From positions 9,623,450 through 9,687,449 of the forward strand of contig NC_134026.1 of NCBI RefSeq assembly GCF_964204645.1: a DNA stretch of 64,000 nt, in the 5' to 3' direction. Source of the stretch: Tubulanus polymorphus. Its lineage: Eukaryota; Nemertea; Palaeonemertea; Tubulaniformes; Tubulanidae. A program made the position numbers and the translations under genes. Position 1 is the stretch's first letter. Every line of letters starts with the position of its first letter. Below are positions 53,309-64,000 of the stretch, piece by piece. The notes under the pieces are model-generated. The model was given only the letters and a program-made list of their open reading frames with translations, was not told where the DNA came from and did not search any database.

Positions 53309-56294
53309 TCAGGTTGGACCAGAGGACAGTTCGTATTCCATATTTTGTGACTGTAACTGTGAGTTGGCTATCTCGGTGAGCGCTGCTTGGATTTGTTCTA
53401 AAAGCAACTCTCCTTTTGTAACAACTTCCTCGAGACGGCACGCAGCTTCTTGATTTTCATACTCCAGATGTCTTAAGCTGGCAACTTGTAATTCTGAAAG
53501 TGGAAGAAATTGTCCTTACATACGTAATCATGAACAATATTCAAAACTTGGGGTCCAGGGACACCATGCCCACATGGAAAATGGTTTCAAATGCTCAACA
53601 ATCTAACAATTTCAATAGTCAATACCCCATCCAATGATCTTGAATCAATACCCCATCCAATGACCTTGAAACTCACCACAATCATAGAACATGTTAGCAC
53701 GTACAATTTTGTAAATGATTGTGGTAACAAAATATGCCTTGTTACCAATATAATATGGAAATACTAAGTTATTCTACTATTCATGTCCCCCTGGTGGCCA
53801 TATACAAAAACCAATGACCTTGAAACTCACCACAATCAAAGACCATGTCATGAGCTACAACTTTCGGGATCTGGGATCTAATTTTGAAGGGGGAGCAGGA
53901 AGAAGAGGGGAAATTTTGGTAAATAAGGGCACTCTAAGAGCGTCACACCGGATTAGAAAAATGAGAACATTTTTTTAATTTGATGCAATTTGGGCTTTGC
54001 AAATCCTTTATTCTAGACATGTAATAGCCGAAGATAAGAGTCGAAAAGGAAGAGTGGTCAGAAAATTTATCAACTAGGAGATCATGTATTATGTACAATC
54101 AATTGCTAAGAAATTTTATTCTGTTTTATAGAAATCAAGTTCCTATATTCATAGTTATTATTCCACTTTTCTTACTGAGTGCCACATTTCATACTCGGAC
54201 AGTTTAAGTATCACTTCTCATTGCACAAATTATCATGGACAAAATTCCAGGCTTAAACAATTAAACAACAGTCAAGTAAAGCTGTCGAAGGAAATGTGTC
54301 TATTAAGTTTAGTCTAAGTTTAGTTATCTTTTAAACCATTTATGAGTTAGAACCCGGAAATATGAAATTTCAGGGATAAAACGGAGTAGTTTGAAAAATG
54401 TGGAAATAACTGAAACTATCTGACTGAAGGTGCGAAGCCCCTTACGGAGGGTTTGGTGGCCCTCCTCAAAGAAAATTTTGAAATTTCAAGGGATTTGAGC
54501 AGCTGAGGTCCATTTTCCAGCATTGACTAATGACAACATAAGACTGCTGCTATTATATAAAATTGATTTGTTGAAACTCAGGCTGACAGGTGGCTTAAGA
54601 CGATGTTGTATATGAGAGATTTAGAGATAGTAGCACCGGTTTTATAAGATGCTTTTACGGTCTGTTCGTCAAGTGTGCTATGATCTCAACTCACAGCTTG
54701 TCGTCAAAACTATAACCACAAAGGATCTATACAAGAATGATAAAAATAGACATCCAACTACAGATTTCAGCGTTTCCGTGTAAGATTATCATCCCTGAAA
54801 TTTACAAAACAGCTTCCAGTGACCTCGACCTAGTACCTACAGGACCCGAAATCTAATCATCTAGGATAACCCACCCATAGAATTTTGGTAAGTTATCTTA
54901 AACCGTCTATGAGTTTGAGCCCGGAAATGAAATTTACAAGATGGCCATCTGTGACCTTGACCTTGGACCTACAGGACCCAAAATCTAATCCGTTACTAAC
55001 TTACACAAATGTTGAATTTGAGGAAAATCTGTCAAAGGGTTTAAGGGCTAGGGCACGGAAACTAGGGCACGGAAACCACCGCGGACAGAGGAATGGATGG
55101 ATGGACAACGAAGAGAATACAGTAGGCCCTTATATTGTTGGGGGGCATACTGTATTCACGCTTGAAAAACTGGAAGATCCCAATTCCATGCGAGAAGATT
55201 TTTCCTCTATGAGAATTCTAACAACTATCAAATATCAAGATTTTATTCAATTACTGTTGATATATTCTTCAAAAAACATTTTCCATCTACGAATTAGGAG
55301 ATGACAAATGACTGATCGAAAAACCCATCTTAAGGTAGCCCTACAGGTCTCAGAATTCAGGCCAAAATTGACCTTTTTTAGCAAGAAAAGGTCACAAGAC
55401 GACCATCTTAAGTCCGATCTACCCAATTTTCTTATGCTGATGGGCCCTTGGAGGGTACAAATATATATGAAGGATCAATACAATTGATCAAAGTTTCTCC
55501 AAAGTTTCCCTTGAAACCTTCAAAATTGGGTAAAAATGCTGATTAACACGTTGACTGCCATCTACGAGATATCTCGTAGTAGCAGGTGTACCGTAACGTG
55601 TTTCTTTGCGGTTACCATCTCTTCTGCAAATGCGACATGGCTTTGTGGGGTATTGCTTTCTATCTGATGGGGGAACACATGCAAGATAGTGAAATGCTGC
55701 TGGAACATCTGGGTTTAGGGGAGGCGGAACTAATGCAAATGAGTCTCGTAGCTGGCAACTGGTATAAAACGTTTACCCCCACTGCCAACTACGAGATGCA
55801 ATTAAATGCAATAAAAATCAATATATGTGGTTTCCGCCTACTTTTCGTTGATTGGTGAAATTGGCAATGTTGAGAAAAAAAAATTTTTGAGTGGCAGTCG
55901 ACGTGTTAAAGCGCACAAAAGTGGCTTTGAACCTGAACAGGCCAGTTTTTTGGGCTGGGGATGTGTCTAGGGTAAATACATGTCAACCAATCAAATCAAC
56001 CAAATATCAAGACAATCCCCCCAAAATAATTGCAGTCTTACCAGCGGAAGAGTCTTCACTCGGTAATGAATCAATCAATATATCTATATCTTTAGCCGTT
56101 CGTGCGATTAATTGAGCGAACAAGGGTCCATGGTCTTCAATGTTTGCAGCTGGCTGGGTCGGCTTGTTACCAGTTTTTTCGAATCCGGGAAACTGGCTTG
56201 GAAGAGCTGATAATTGCAACACACCAATTCCATTACATAAATGATCAGCTAATTGATTGACGGCATCTTGAAGTTGAGTCAACCGATCAGCCAT
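53309..56294 (-). CDS. MED21: Mediator complex subunit 21 (two coding exons)
   Basis: Exon 1 coding part 56294-56042 starts '[20 protein letters not shown]' and runs to '[19 protein letters not shown]', ending at a G|GTAAGA donor. Exon 2, 53493-53309, follows a pyrimidine-rich CAG acceptor, reads '[20 protein letters not shown]' to 'SSGPT' and stops. The phases join exactly, giving 145 residues, close to the 144 of human MED21. MED21 is a small helical subunit of the Mediator middle module (with MED7) that links transcription factors to RNA polymerase II. A CAG acceptor two bases before the ATG suggests an upstream non-coding exon, not located. The 2.55-kb intron is packed with repeats. No frameshift or stop is seen; this is the one clearly functional host gene here. 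Confidence 0.95.
53548..53870 (-). repeat. Dispersed non-coding repeat, copy 3 (in the MED21 intron)
   Basis: Shares GGGGTCCAGGGACACCATGC and the CTCACCACAATCATAGAACA subunit with copy 2, then truncates at about 53870. Confidence 0.75.
53871..54880. other. MED21 intron, unassigned
   Basis: No gene recognised. Intronic sequence between two repeat copies. Confidence 0.5.
54885..56032 (-). repeat. Dispersed non-coding repeat, copy 4, split by a MITE
   Basis: Blocks shared with copies 1 and 2: CATCTTAAGTCCGATCTACCC, GGCCCTTGGAGGGTACAAATA, and, after the TTAA MITE, CAGGCCAGTTTTTTGGGCTG and ATGTGTCTAGGGTAAATACA. The MITE at 55547-55905 splits it. Open frames in it are chance. Confidence 0.7.
55547..55905. 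mobile_element. piggyBac-type MITE, 359 bp, TTAA on both sides
   Basis: TTAA at 55543-55546 and 55906-55909 flank inverted ends CACGTTGACTGCCA and TGGCAGTCGACGTG. Both sides continue as the dispersed repeat, showing insertion into a pre-existing copy. No transposase. Confidence 0.85.
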
Positions 56295-58124
56295 TCTGAA
56301 ATTGAAATTTGGTGAAAAATGGATGTTTATTAAAAGATTTTGTCCAGTTTTTCTGATCACAAGATTAAGCTTCATCTATTGGCCCACAGCTAATACTGAC
56401 TTGCTCAACTGAGTCACGGTCAAATTATTCCTTTGAAAATACATACTGGTATTTTCCTGGCACTGAAGTAAGCCATTGATTTTGTATTAAGCTGGGATTT
56501 GATTTCTGGCTTAAACCAGATCTGTTGAGAAAAGGCAGTAGGTGGTTAGGTGCATGACAATTCGAAATTGTGAACCATAAAGGAATTTATAGACCAGACA
56601 ATTTGAAGTCATTAACGCCGCTGTCAAGGTTCTCAAATCGTCATTCTTTGCAGCATGAGCATTAGTACGAAACAAAAAAATTAAAGCTATTTCAAAGCGA
56701 TTCACTACTAATAAGATCAGATGATTCAGTGGTGAAAATGGCAACCATTAACCACACTACCTTTTTACCAAACATACATAAATTTTAATCATAACAACTA
56801 AGGATTTTCCTACCCATCTATGGGAAGGGTAACAATCAGAAATTGGTTAATCGGCTATGTACACAGGCAACCCCAAATAAGCTGCAACATCAATTACTTT
56901 AGATTCTGGCTGTAATTATAACGTCAAAATTATAATATTTCAATTCATCTATGAAACCCAATTCTATCTTCAACTAGTTCTAATGCTCCGCAGCATTATC
57001 AATGTTTTATCTTTGATGCGTCTAACCGGAGGTGAGGGGAATGCGAAACTTAAATTGCACCAAATTATTAACAACCATTAACTCAAATGGAAATTCTCAA
57101 GGGTATTCATCGACGACTGGCAATATTCTTACAGATCCGATCTCAAAAGTCAACTCAACATTCATGGTAAAGCAATTTTGAAGAAAACAAGATTTTGCAG
57201 CTGTAAAATATATTTCAAACAATCAAAACTCGAAAGTATCTCAGGCTTCATCGATTAGAGGGGGTCATGATAACTCATTGCACCCCTGCTTCGGTGGGTT
57301 TTACGAACGACAAAAACTGCGATCAGAAAATTCTCCGACATGTGCGAATTTCCCTACTGGAATTGAGTACAATCTTACTGGAGATTGAACAAGTTGTAAA
57401 CAATTTAAGCAAAACAAAATGACATGAATTGTTTGTTTAACTCACTTAATTTACAAACCAATAATTTGTCAGTTTGTTGTTATTTATATGTCTTGAGCAA
57501 AGACCTGTCTGACACTAATTAGTGTAATTAACTGTTTTGCAAAACATTAGTCTGTAGTGAAGAATGTATAAACGTAACATCTTTAATGTAATAGACAGTC
57601 TGTGTCTACTAAAAGGACATTCTACCAACTGGACAATATTCAGCGAGTTGAAAATAAATACGTAAATCTCGTGAATGAAAGCTTGAAGAGTTGCTACTTG
57701 GAGTTCTGATCGGAGTATTCTACCAACATGGTAACCAACACTGAAGCGAGTTTACTGTTATTAAACAATTGCCAGATATCATACAGTTCATCTGATGCCA
57801 ATGAAACAGAACTGTTATAGCAATCACAGTTCCTCCACGGTCGGGTTCTTACAAGTTTACCTCATCTATTCATAAGTTACAATCATGGGCATCCCCAGGA
57901 TTTTTTTTGGGGAGTTCGTTTTTAGGAATAGAGGGGTCTGGGGTCCTCATAGGCACAATGTTGTATGCTCCGTGTTATTATGTCACAACTGAACTGACAA
58001 TAACCATAGAAGCGATAACACTAAAAACCTCATTTCTAATAAAGAGTAAAGACTGTTTATTGACACGAATGTTTTCGGGATCATATCCCCTCATCAGGTG
58101 AAATACAAGTGAATCAAATGATTT
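56295..58124. other. MED21 5' side and unassigned DNA
   Basis: Should contain the MED21 upstream exon and promoter, but none could be pointed to by sequence. No other gene recognised. Confidence 0.4.
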
Positions 58125-58160
58125 AAGTGTAGGTTATTGCACGGTGCAATACCCTACAAG
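58125..58160. repeat. Short palindrome before the Crypton gene
   Basis: GTAGGTTATTGCACGGTGCAATACCCTAC is nearly self-complementary (one internal G/G mismatch pair). It lies about 95 bases before the recombinase start. A similar TATTGCACGG occurs at about 59872, 190 bases after its stop, so these may be element-end signals. Confidence 0.6.
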
Positions 58161-58254
58161 CGTTTTGACCCATGCATTTTCATTGATATCACTACACTTT
58201 ACAGCCTTTACAAATCGATTGCACTGCATTTGACAATAGCACAGCGTTTGAGCG

Positions 58255-59679
58255 ATGTCGCGATTTGGATGTGTCTCTGAGAAGGACATATCTGCGAAAA
58301 TAAATACTGGTGTGCCCAGAAACACCCAGCGGACAGCAAACTGGGCAAAAAAGATATGGACTGACTGGAGCAATGAAAGAAACAATGCGAGGCAGATGGG
58401 ACAGCCAATAATACCAGGAATCCAGCAACTAAAATACATAACTGCTGGAAAATTTAATGAGCTGCTCTGCTATTTTGTACTAGACATACGGAAACAGGAT
58501 GGAGATAAATATCCTCCAAAAACGTTGTATTCGATTGTGGCTGGCATTCAACGTTACGTAAGATTTGAATGTGGAAGAGCCGAGTTCAATTTCATTGACA
58601 GTAGTAACAATGACTTCTTTCGATTTCGCCAAGTTCTTGACGCTGAGATGAAGAGTTTAACGGCCGCGATAACTCCTAATAAACGCCAAGCAGAACCTAT
58701 CACCCAAGAACAAGAACGTGTTCTGTGGGAAAAAGGATTATTGGGGATCAGCAGTTCATTGGCCCTTAGTAGAACTGTGTATTTTTATGCTTGCAAAGTC
58801 TTCGGCTTAAGATCACGAGGTGAGCACTTAAACCTGGACGTAGAGCAGTTTAGTTTCGGTGAAGACGACGGCGGCAGATTTATCAGATTCCAGGGCAAGA
58901 ACTCAAAAAATACAAGTGGCGGATTATCTCAACGACACATTGAAATGAAAAATATCAAACAGTATGACATCAGCGACAATTTATACAGCGTGTACAAGAT
59001 TCTCTATTTCTACTTGTCAAAAATACCACCTTTCGGAAGGTTTTATAGAAGGCCATTGGAATCGCTGTTTGAAGGAGATATCCGTTTCTCACTACAGGCC
59101 GTTGGCGTTAATAAGTTGGCAAGTTATATACCAAATATGATGCAAGAAGCTGGTTTTGCTGGTCACTTCACCAGTCATAGTGGCAAGGTTACTACTGCAA
59201 CCCAGTTGTTTCGAGAAGGAATCGACGAGCAGTTAATTATGCAACGAACAGGACACCGGTAGACTGCTGTTAGAGCATATAAGAGAACAAGCAATGAGCA
59301 ACACGCAGAAATCAGCCACTTATTAGACACACCTGCTGACATCAATGAAATACAGACACCGCAGAGAGCATTACTACCTATCCCAGATTACAACAATTTT
59401 TGCCTGTCAGCAGATGAATTTGCTGAAAACGATTTCATATTGTATGGCCCCGCAGATCCGCAAGAAAAACTAACAAAGTTTTTCGACGACAACGGAATAG
59501 ACGACAGTTCCCTCGTGAAATCAGTACAACAGGCTGAAAAACTACTAAATAAGTCTTCATCTCAGTTCGGCTTGTTCGACGAGCGTTACTGTGAAATATC
59601 GGATGCAGATTTGCTGAAGTTCTGCGATGGAAATATCCCGAATTTCGATATCCTAACAGATTTTATGGATGATATTTAA
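58255..59679 (+). pseudogene. Crypton-type tyrosine recombinase with one nonsense codon
   Basis: About 474 codons in one frame, with a single TAG at 59260-59262. The N-terminus is a SAM-like DNA-binding region ('NWAKKIWTDWSNERNNARQM'). The catalytic domain includes 'ACKVFGLRSRGEHLNL' (catalytic Arg), 'FTSHSGKVTTATQLF' (His; the second Arg position is Lys) and 'IMQRTGHR'. After the TAG come 'TAVRAYKR' (nucleophile Tyr) and a 135-residue acidic tail ending 'NFDILTDFMDDI'. This matches the Crypton/DUF3504 (KCTD1-like) family of animal YR transposons and domesticated genes. The stop removes exactly the nucleophile and tail; everything else is intact, so inactivation is recent. Confidence 0.85.
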
Positions 59680-60295
59680 AAGAAATCGAGTTTTCTGAGA
59701 AATTATAAATTTAGTGCTGAGAATGCCTTAAACTATTTATTTGTATTAAAAAATTATTTTGTTTTCAGAGAGAAATATATTTTTTCACTCATTAAGTTTT
59801 TCATTCAACAAACGCGTATTTCGTTATGTTTATATCTCTTGACTGCTGTAAAGTGTGCAAATTGGTTGATATTATTGCACGGCTCTGACTTGTTTTGTGA
59901 ATGGACGTTGTGACGATATCTATTGCGAAGTGACCTGTTTCCTCACAATAGAACTCCCGACTGTGAGATAACTACAGGTTTATATACAACATAAGTTACA
60001 AAATTACAAGTGCTAAATTCTAAGCTAATTACAAACCAAGTATTTAATTACAAGCTAATTATTTGAATACATTTAGGATAAAGGATGAGCCGGTTTGGAA
60101 TAATAGTTGATTTAAAGAGGGTCGTTGCGCTTTAATAAACAGGGCCTCCCTAATTTTAAGGTCGAGATCAGATGAACCTTTATCTAGAATTTTGAATTTG
60201 GTGTCACTGAATTCCTGATCATAAGTGTGTATTAGGAAATAAATAACAATATTTATATTGGGAAATTAATTAATAAGATTCAATTAAAGAAAAAG
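59680..60295. other. Non-coding stretch between Crypton and LTR
   Basis: No gene seen; AT-rich. It may contain the Crypton 3' end near 59872. Confidence 0.5.
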
Positions 60296-60680
60296 TGTAA
60301 CGTAGCTACGTATTATTTAAAACGGTGATTGAACCCTATCATCATTGAATAATGGTTGAACCCGTATTAAAATTATATTTATTTGAACTCGATACAACCT
60401 TAGTTTTGGGTTGCCGTAACAAGAATTAGACAAAACCGGGTGGCTGTTGCCATAACAAGAATTAGACAAAATACGCTCGCTGACGTGGCAGTCTGGCGAG
60501 TGGCTAATATAAGGAGGGTCCCCGAAATCTAGGAGGGTCCCCGAAATCTAGGAGAGAGATCAGAGACACCGAGACACCAGAAGACGAAACTGGAGAGAGA
60601 ACAGCCAGAGACGAACATACTCTGAATAATAAAGCACACTGTTCACTGGAGAAGAATCTTCTAGCGTTCATTTCCTATCA
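60296..60680 (+). mobile_element. 5' LTR of Gypsy element no. 3
   Basis: The inferred LTR starts TGTAACG and ends CCTATCA, directly before the primer-binding site. It holds a TATA-like AATATAAGG (about 60506) and AATAAA (60628-60633), the usual promoter-to-poly(A) order. It also contains a 36-bp tandem duplication (60410-60480) and a 19-bp one (60512-60549). The left edge is provisional, because the 3' LTR lies outside the window. Confidence 0.6.
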
Positions 60681-60681
60681 C

Positions 60682-60698
60682 TGGTGGAGGACCCGGGC
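60682..60698 (+). promoter_or_regulatory. Primer-binding site of Gypsy element no. 3
   Basis: TGGTGGAGGACCCGGGC, one base after the LTR end. It begins with TGG as tRNA-complementary sites do; the tRNA was not identified. Confidence 0.6.
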
Positions 60699-60743
60699 AC
60701 GTCGCAGGCAAGAAACTAGTGCAACATCAGAGTTAGTTTTCAA

Positions 60744-61844
60744 ATGGAATTTGACAAAATGAATGTGCCAATTTTAACGTTGTCAGGGTCTGTAGAAAAG
60801 AGCGATAATGGTGGACAGACATTAGCACCTGGTCTACCCGATTTGCAGTTGCAGCTAATGCAGCTGCAGATGCAAATTGCATCGCTTGATGCAGACACGT
60901 CTGACAAGCTACCGTTCAAACCAGATGACACATTTTCGGGTAACTCAGACGAAGACGTGAATAGTTTTCATAGGGATTTTGAAGCTAGAGTCAATTTTGG
61001 GGGATGGAAAAAGTAGAAGGCTGTAACAGCTTTTCTGATGTGCTTAAGCGGAAGAGCTAGAAATTATTTGTATGAGTTAAAAGATCAAAGTAAGGACCAA
61101 CAAGGAAATGCCACAGATGTTAATTTAGAACATGTTTTTACGAGTTCGGTGGTAAAGACATGGAATGGGTTTTACAATCGGAATTTTATTCAATTAAAAT
61201 GAAAGAAGGAGAATCATTAGATGCTTACATATCTCCAGTGGTTGGCGTGGCGGCTATGCAAGAAGGGTGATGATATTTTGCAACCCTTTATTCACGGGTT
61301 ACTACCGAATACTAGGGCATTTGTGCTGGGGAAGTGCCCAACTTCATTAGACCAGGCGATAAATTATGCGCGTCTGGCGGTGGAGTTGGATAAACTTGTA
61401 CCAGCACAAGCCCAGGTAAGGTCTATTAATCTCGATTACTCGCGGCAGGTTGCATTGGAACAGGAGGTCAAAGGATTGAACAAAAAATTAACCCAGCTGC
61501 TGTCTCTACGGAGAAGTAATGATGGTGCCGACCAGCGGAGACCAATAAGGTTATCCGATGGTCGTCCCTATTGTGAGAACTGTAAAACAGCTGGCCACAC
61601 TACAGCTAGGTGTAGGCGTAACAAAAATTCCAATACTACCTGTCATAACTGCGGTCGCCAAGGTCATATTTCGCGAAATTGTCGGACGCAAAGACATGAA
61701 TTCTCTCAAAGAAATTCATTCCATAGACCCAAACCTCCGCCTCGACCGCCGCAGCAATATCAGTATCGAGAATATGGTTCCATACCTCTCAATCCACATG
61801 CGCAGCAGCGAGATTATCCAGACCATAGATCTTACATACGTTAA
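60744..61844 (+). pseudogene. Gypsy no. 3 Gag with two zinc knuckles, broken
   Basis: Starts 62 bases after the LTR end with 'MEFDKMNVPILTLSGSVEKS'. The capsid region reads 'FSGNSDEDVNSFHRDFEARVNFGGWKK', a TAG stop at 61014, then 'AVTAFLMCLSGRARNYLYEL' in frame, a frameshift near 61140, and 'VLQSEFYSIKMKEGESLDAYI' in another frame. A further frameshift (about 61230) leads to 61221-61844, with 'LPNTRAFVLGKCPTSLDQAINYAR' and knuckles 'CENCKTAGHTTARC' and 'CHNCGRQGHISRNC'. It forms the particle shell and binds RNA in active relatives. Not translatable here as one protein. Confidence 0.85.
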
Positions 61845-61954
61845 GGTAAACCGGGGACACAACAAAATCACTATTACCCACCACCGGGTCCAAACCAGAA
61901 TCCTCCAGTTTTTGAAATAGATTTGGGAAACGAAGATCGGCTTATGAGTATGAG

Positions 61955-62700
61955 GTGAATCATAAGCAATGGCCACAGCAAATCATTTGTAGATACGAAC
62001 AGGAAAACAGCGTTTATCCAAATGTGTATAACAGTACTGGTTGTATCCGTAATTCTGATAAAATCATAACGTACGGTGACAACCAACTGAACAGCTGTTA
62101 TAGCAATAATCTCTGGTATAGAGACAGCTCGAAATTTAAAGGTTCAATGCTGGAAAATTCATGTAGTTTCATTGTAGATAATAACGTGCGTAAATCGCAA
62201 TATGAGAGTAGTGTACCAATGAACGTTGATAATTTAATTTCAGTATATGATAATAGTCTATGTACTCGAGGTACGAGAACTTCTAATGAAGGAATCAATG
62301 AAAAAACAAGTATCAATAATAATAGTAATGGCAATAATGATTCAAAACCTAGTTTGTAAGTAACGACCCGAAAAGGGCCGACGGAGCAAGTTATTAACGC
62401 TACTGAAATAAAAAGTTTAGAGAGTGAATCAGCAGAGAATTCAGAAATATGTAAAGAGGTATTTTTAAAACGTGAAAATGATAGTATATTAAGTAATGAA
62501 AATAATTCTGAGTTAACTGATTCGAATCTGAATAAGAATTTTAGGGTAGCAGATAATAAAATAATCTCCAGCACTGAGGGTACTTCCAGGAAAGAGTTTT
62601 ATACTAAGGATGAACAAAGTAAAACTATAATTGATTCGTACGAAAAGGACACAAATCCTTCGTCAATAATGATAGTATTCAAAAAATTTCTACAAATGAT
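61955..62700 (+). pseudogene. Gypsy no. 3 linker between Gag and protease
   Basis: Asn/Ser-rich, low-complexity reading ('SINNNSNGNNDSKPS' near 62330) with one stop at about 62357 and continuation to 62700. No catalytic motif. Long linkers like this occur in some Ty3/Gypsy families; alternatively it includes foreign sequence. Confidence 0.5.
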
Positions 62701-64000
62701 ATGGCTGATCTTGCCTCAAAAATGAACAAGGAACCCGTCAAATTTGACCCTGGGGAGGATATTCAAGGGCTCTGCAGATGGGCAGTTAAGAAACTGAGAT
62801 ATATTAAATGTGCACGTCAGAACCAAATAATTGAAAACTGTTGGAAGGGTGAGAAAAAAGAGGTGCCTGTATGCCAAAGGTCTGGAGAGGAAATACTTCA
62901 TGATTTGGCTAACTTTTTAAATTGCGTGACTAAGGTTAATACATGAACTTTAATTGACAATTCTACCCTAGATTTTGAAAATAAATGTAGAATTTTCATT
63001 AAGGAACTGCCGACTGTTGAGTGTGCGGACCCTTTTGACCAAAATATTTTGAATGAACTAAACACACTGTTAGAAAGGTTAGTGAAATTGGGTAATAAAA
63101 GTATGGAGCAAGCAAATGAATAGAGCACCACCATACTAGCTTCAGTTGCCAGCACTGTTCCGGCAAAAATTAATAATGGCCGTTATAATGTTCTGATAGA
63201 CAGTGGTGCTATGATTTCCGTTTTGGATAGCCAAATTTATCATAAATCCCCATCATTGAAAACTATTCCGATTAAAGAAGGACAACTTAGGGTCGCTCAC
63301 TCTGCAAACGGTTCTCCTATTAAATTAGACGGAACTGTAGAAATTCCGATTTGGATAGGTCAAGAAAAGTTAAGACAGATGGTCTATTTAGCAAGTCCAC
63401 TACAACAAAAGTTAATATTGGGCCTAGATTTTATGAATGAAAAAAAGAGTTCAGTTAGATTTTTGTACAGGGACAATGTCCTTAGATAACGGTTATCCAA
63501 TACAGCTACAAAAACAGGTTGGCCTTGGTCATCAGGCCAAGGTTACGGCAAATAGCGATATCACTATTCCTCCAAAATCACAATGTAACATAAGCAGCAA
63601 ACTAAACGAGTATCTTGCAGATCATAACCATGTTCTCTTCGAGCCAGATGTATATTTGAAAAGCCGCTACAATATCCACAGTGACTAATGTATTGTGGAA
63701 GTTCATAAGAAACAAGTACCACTAAAATTATACAATACTACCAACATACCTCCGAATATTAGGAAGGTTTTGTATAGCTAGAATATTCGGCAGTTTCAAA
63801 AGATCGTTTCGACCAAATACCTCAATTAAATTAACAATCCGATATTAAAGATAATAGCCCCTTAGCAGTTAATAACTTAGACATTGACGCGACCAATTCC
63901 GACGTGAGTCCGAATGGTAGGGAGAAATTGAAAGCTTTACTCGAGGAATATCGAGACATTTTTGCAAAAGATAGTGGGGAGCTTACACGAGCTATTGTGC
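62701..64000 (+). pseudogene. Gypsy no. 3 protease region and start of pol, runs off the window
   Basis: 62701-62946 ('FDPGEDIQGLCRWAVKKLRY'), a stop, further reading through a stop at 63121, then 'RYNVLIDSGAMISVLDSQIY' (catalytic D-S-G box, about 63183-63240) and 'QKLILGLDFMNEKK' (C-terminal protease signature). After a frameshift at about 63440 the frame 63437-63688 follows, and near the window end 'KLKALLEEYRDIFAKDSGEL', the linker before RT. RT itself lies beyond 64000. At least four stops or frameshifts. Confidence 0.8.

Noticed and set aside
54885-55304. 139-codon plus-strand open frame
   Set aside because: Lies in the dispersed non-coding repeat and is not conserved in the other copies.
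55586-55858. 90-codon plus-strand open frame
   Set aside because: Contained entirely within the TTAA MITE and absent from the related MITE at 50.7 kb.
1-64000. CRISPR arrays, bacterial operons or rRNA genes
   Set aside because: No regularly spaced repeats with unique spacers, no rRNA-like sequence, and splice sites, poly(A) signals and retroelements show eukaryotic DNA.

Overview
The window is invertebrate-animal genomic DNA, AT-rich and crowded with repeats. The clearest host gene is an intact two-exon MED21 (Mediator subunit 21) on the minus strand: start exon 56042-56294, final exon 53309-53493, canonical splice signals, and a poly(A) signal at 53094. The Gypsy, BEL/Pao, Crypton, piggyBac, hAT, MULE and LINE remnants fit a marine invertebrate, perhaps a mollusc or another lophotrochozoan, but nothing in the sequence fixes the species.

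The most interesting part is about 23.3-42.8 kb. It is a very AT-rich endogenous DNA-virus-like element of the Polinton/Maverick-adintovirus type. Plus-strand genes on the left (acidic small protein, conserved 'KAKHLWDF' protein, HNH nuclease, small membrane protein, chromodomain integrase, A32-like packaging ATPase) converge on a long minus-strand block: zinc-finger plus protein-primed DNA polymerase B, OB-like protein, penton-like minor capsid protein, several small membrane proteins, an 'NFAVYCATTGCG' protein, a coiled-coil/TM protein, the major capsid protein, and a second zinc-finger protein. The strands meet at two related palindromes (30.8 and 31.1 kb). The minus-strand genes start right next to their upstream neighbours, and two short motif classes sit directly before the ATGs: one before structural or membrane genes, one before replication and zinc-finger genes. 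Most long genes are broken, mainly at 7-8-base A/T runs, and the ATPase carries two nested insertions (27.14-29.35 and 29.57-30.63 kb). A 150-bp near-identical piece of the zinc-finger gene lies separately at 20.2 kb.

Layout of the rest: 2.5-6.3 kb, two truncated Gypsy elements fused inside RT (minus); 6.6-8.15 kb, BEL/Pao gag-protease with primer-binding site (minus); 9.0-10.0 kb, a decayed multi-exon DUF4806-like gene (minus); 10.1-11.0 kb, LINE endonuclease fragment; 11.2-11.75 kb, MULE transposase start; 11.8-12.5 kb, two inverted-repeat structures; 12.65-15.0 kb, decayed piggyBac; 15.2-17.3 kb, C-terminal half of a transposase-like family between two tandem-repeat blocks; 17.7-20.2 kb, another decayed repeat-associated gene family; 20.6-22.7 kb, non-autonomous hAT inserted in a minisatellite; 43.9-47.7 kb, an N-terminal half and a separate C-terminal half of the same family as at 16 kb; 48.6-52 kb, mostly non-coding with a piggyBac-type MITE; 52.0-56.0 kb, MED21 3' region and intron filled with a dispersed non-coding repeat and another TTAA MITE; 58.25-59.68 kb, Crypton-type tyrosine recombinase with one nonsense codon just before its catalytic tyrosine; 60.3-64 kb, LTR, gag and protease of a plus-strand Gypsy element running off the window.

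All identifications come from reading motifs and translations by eye. No database search was possible, so family names are recognition-level calls.
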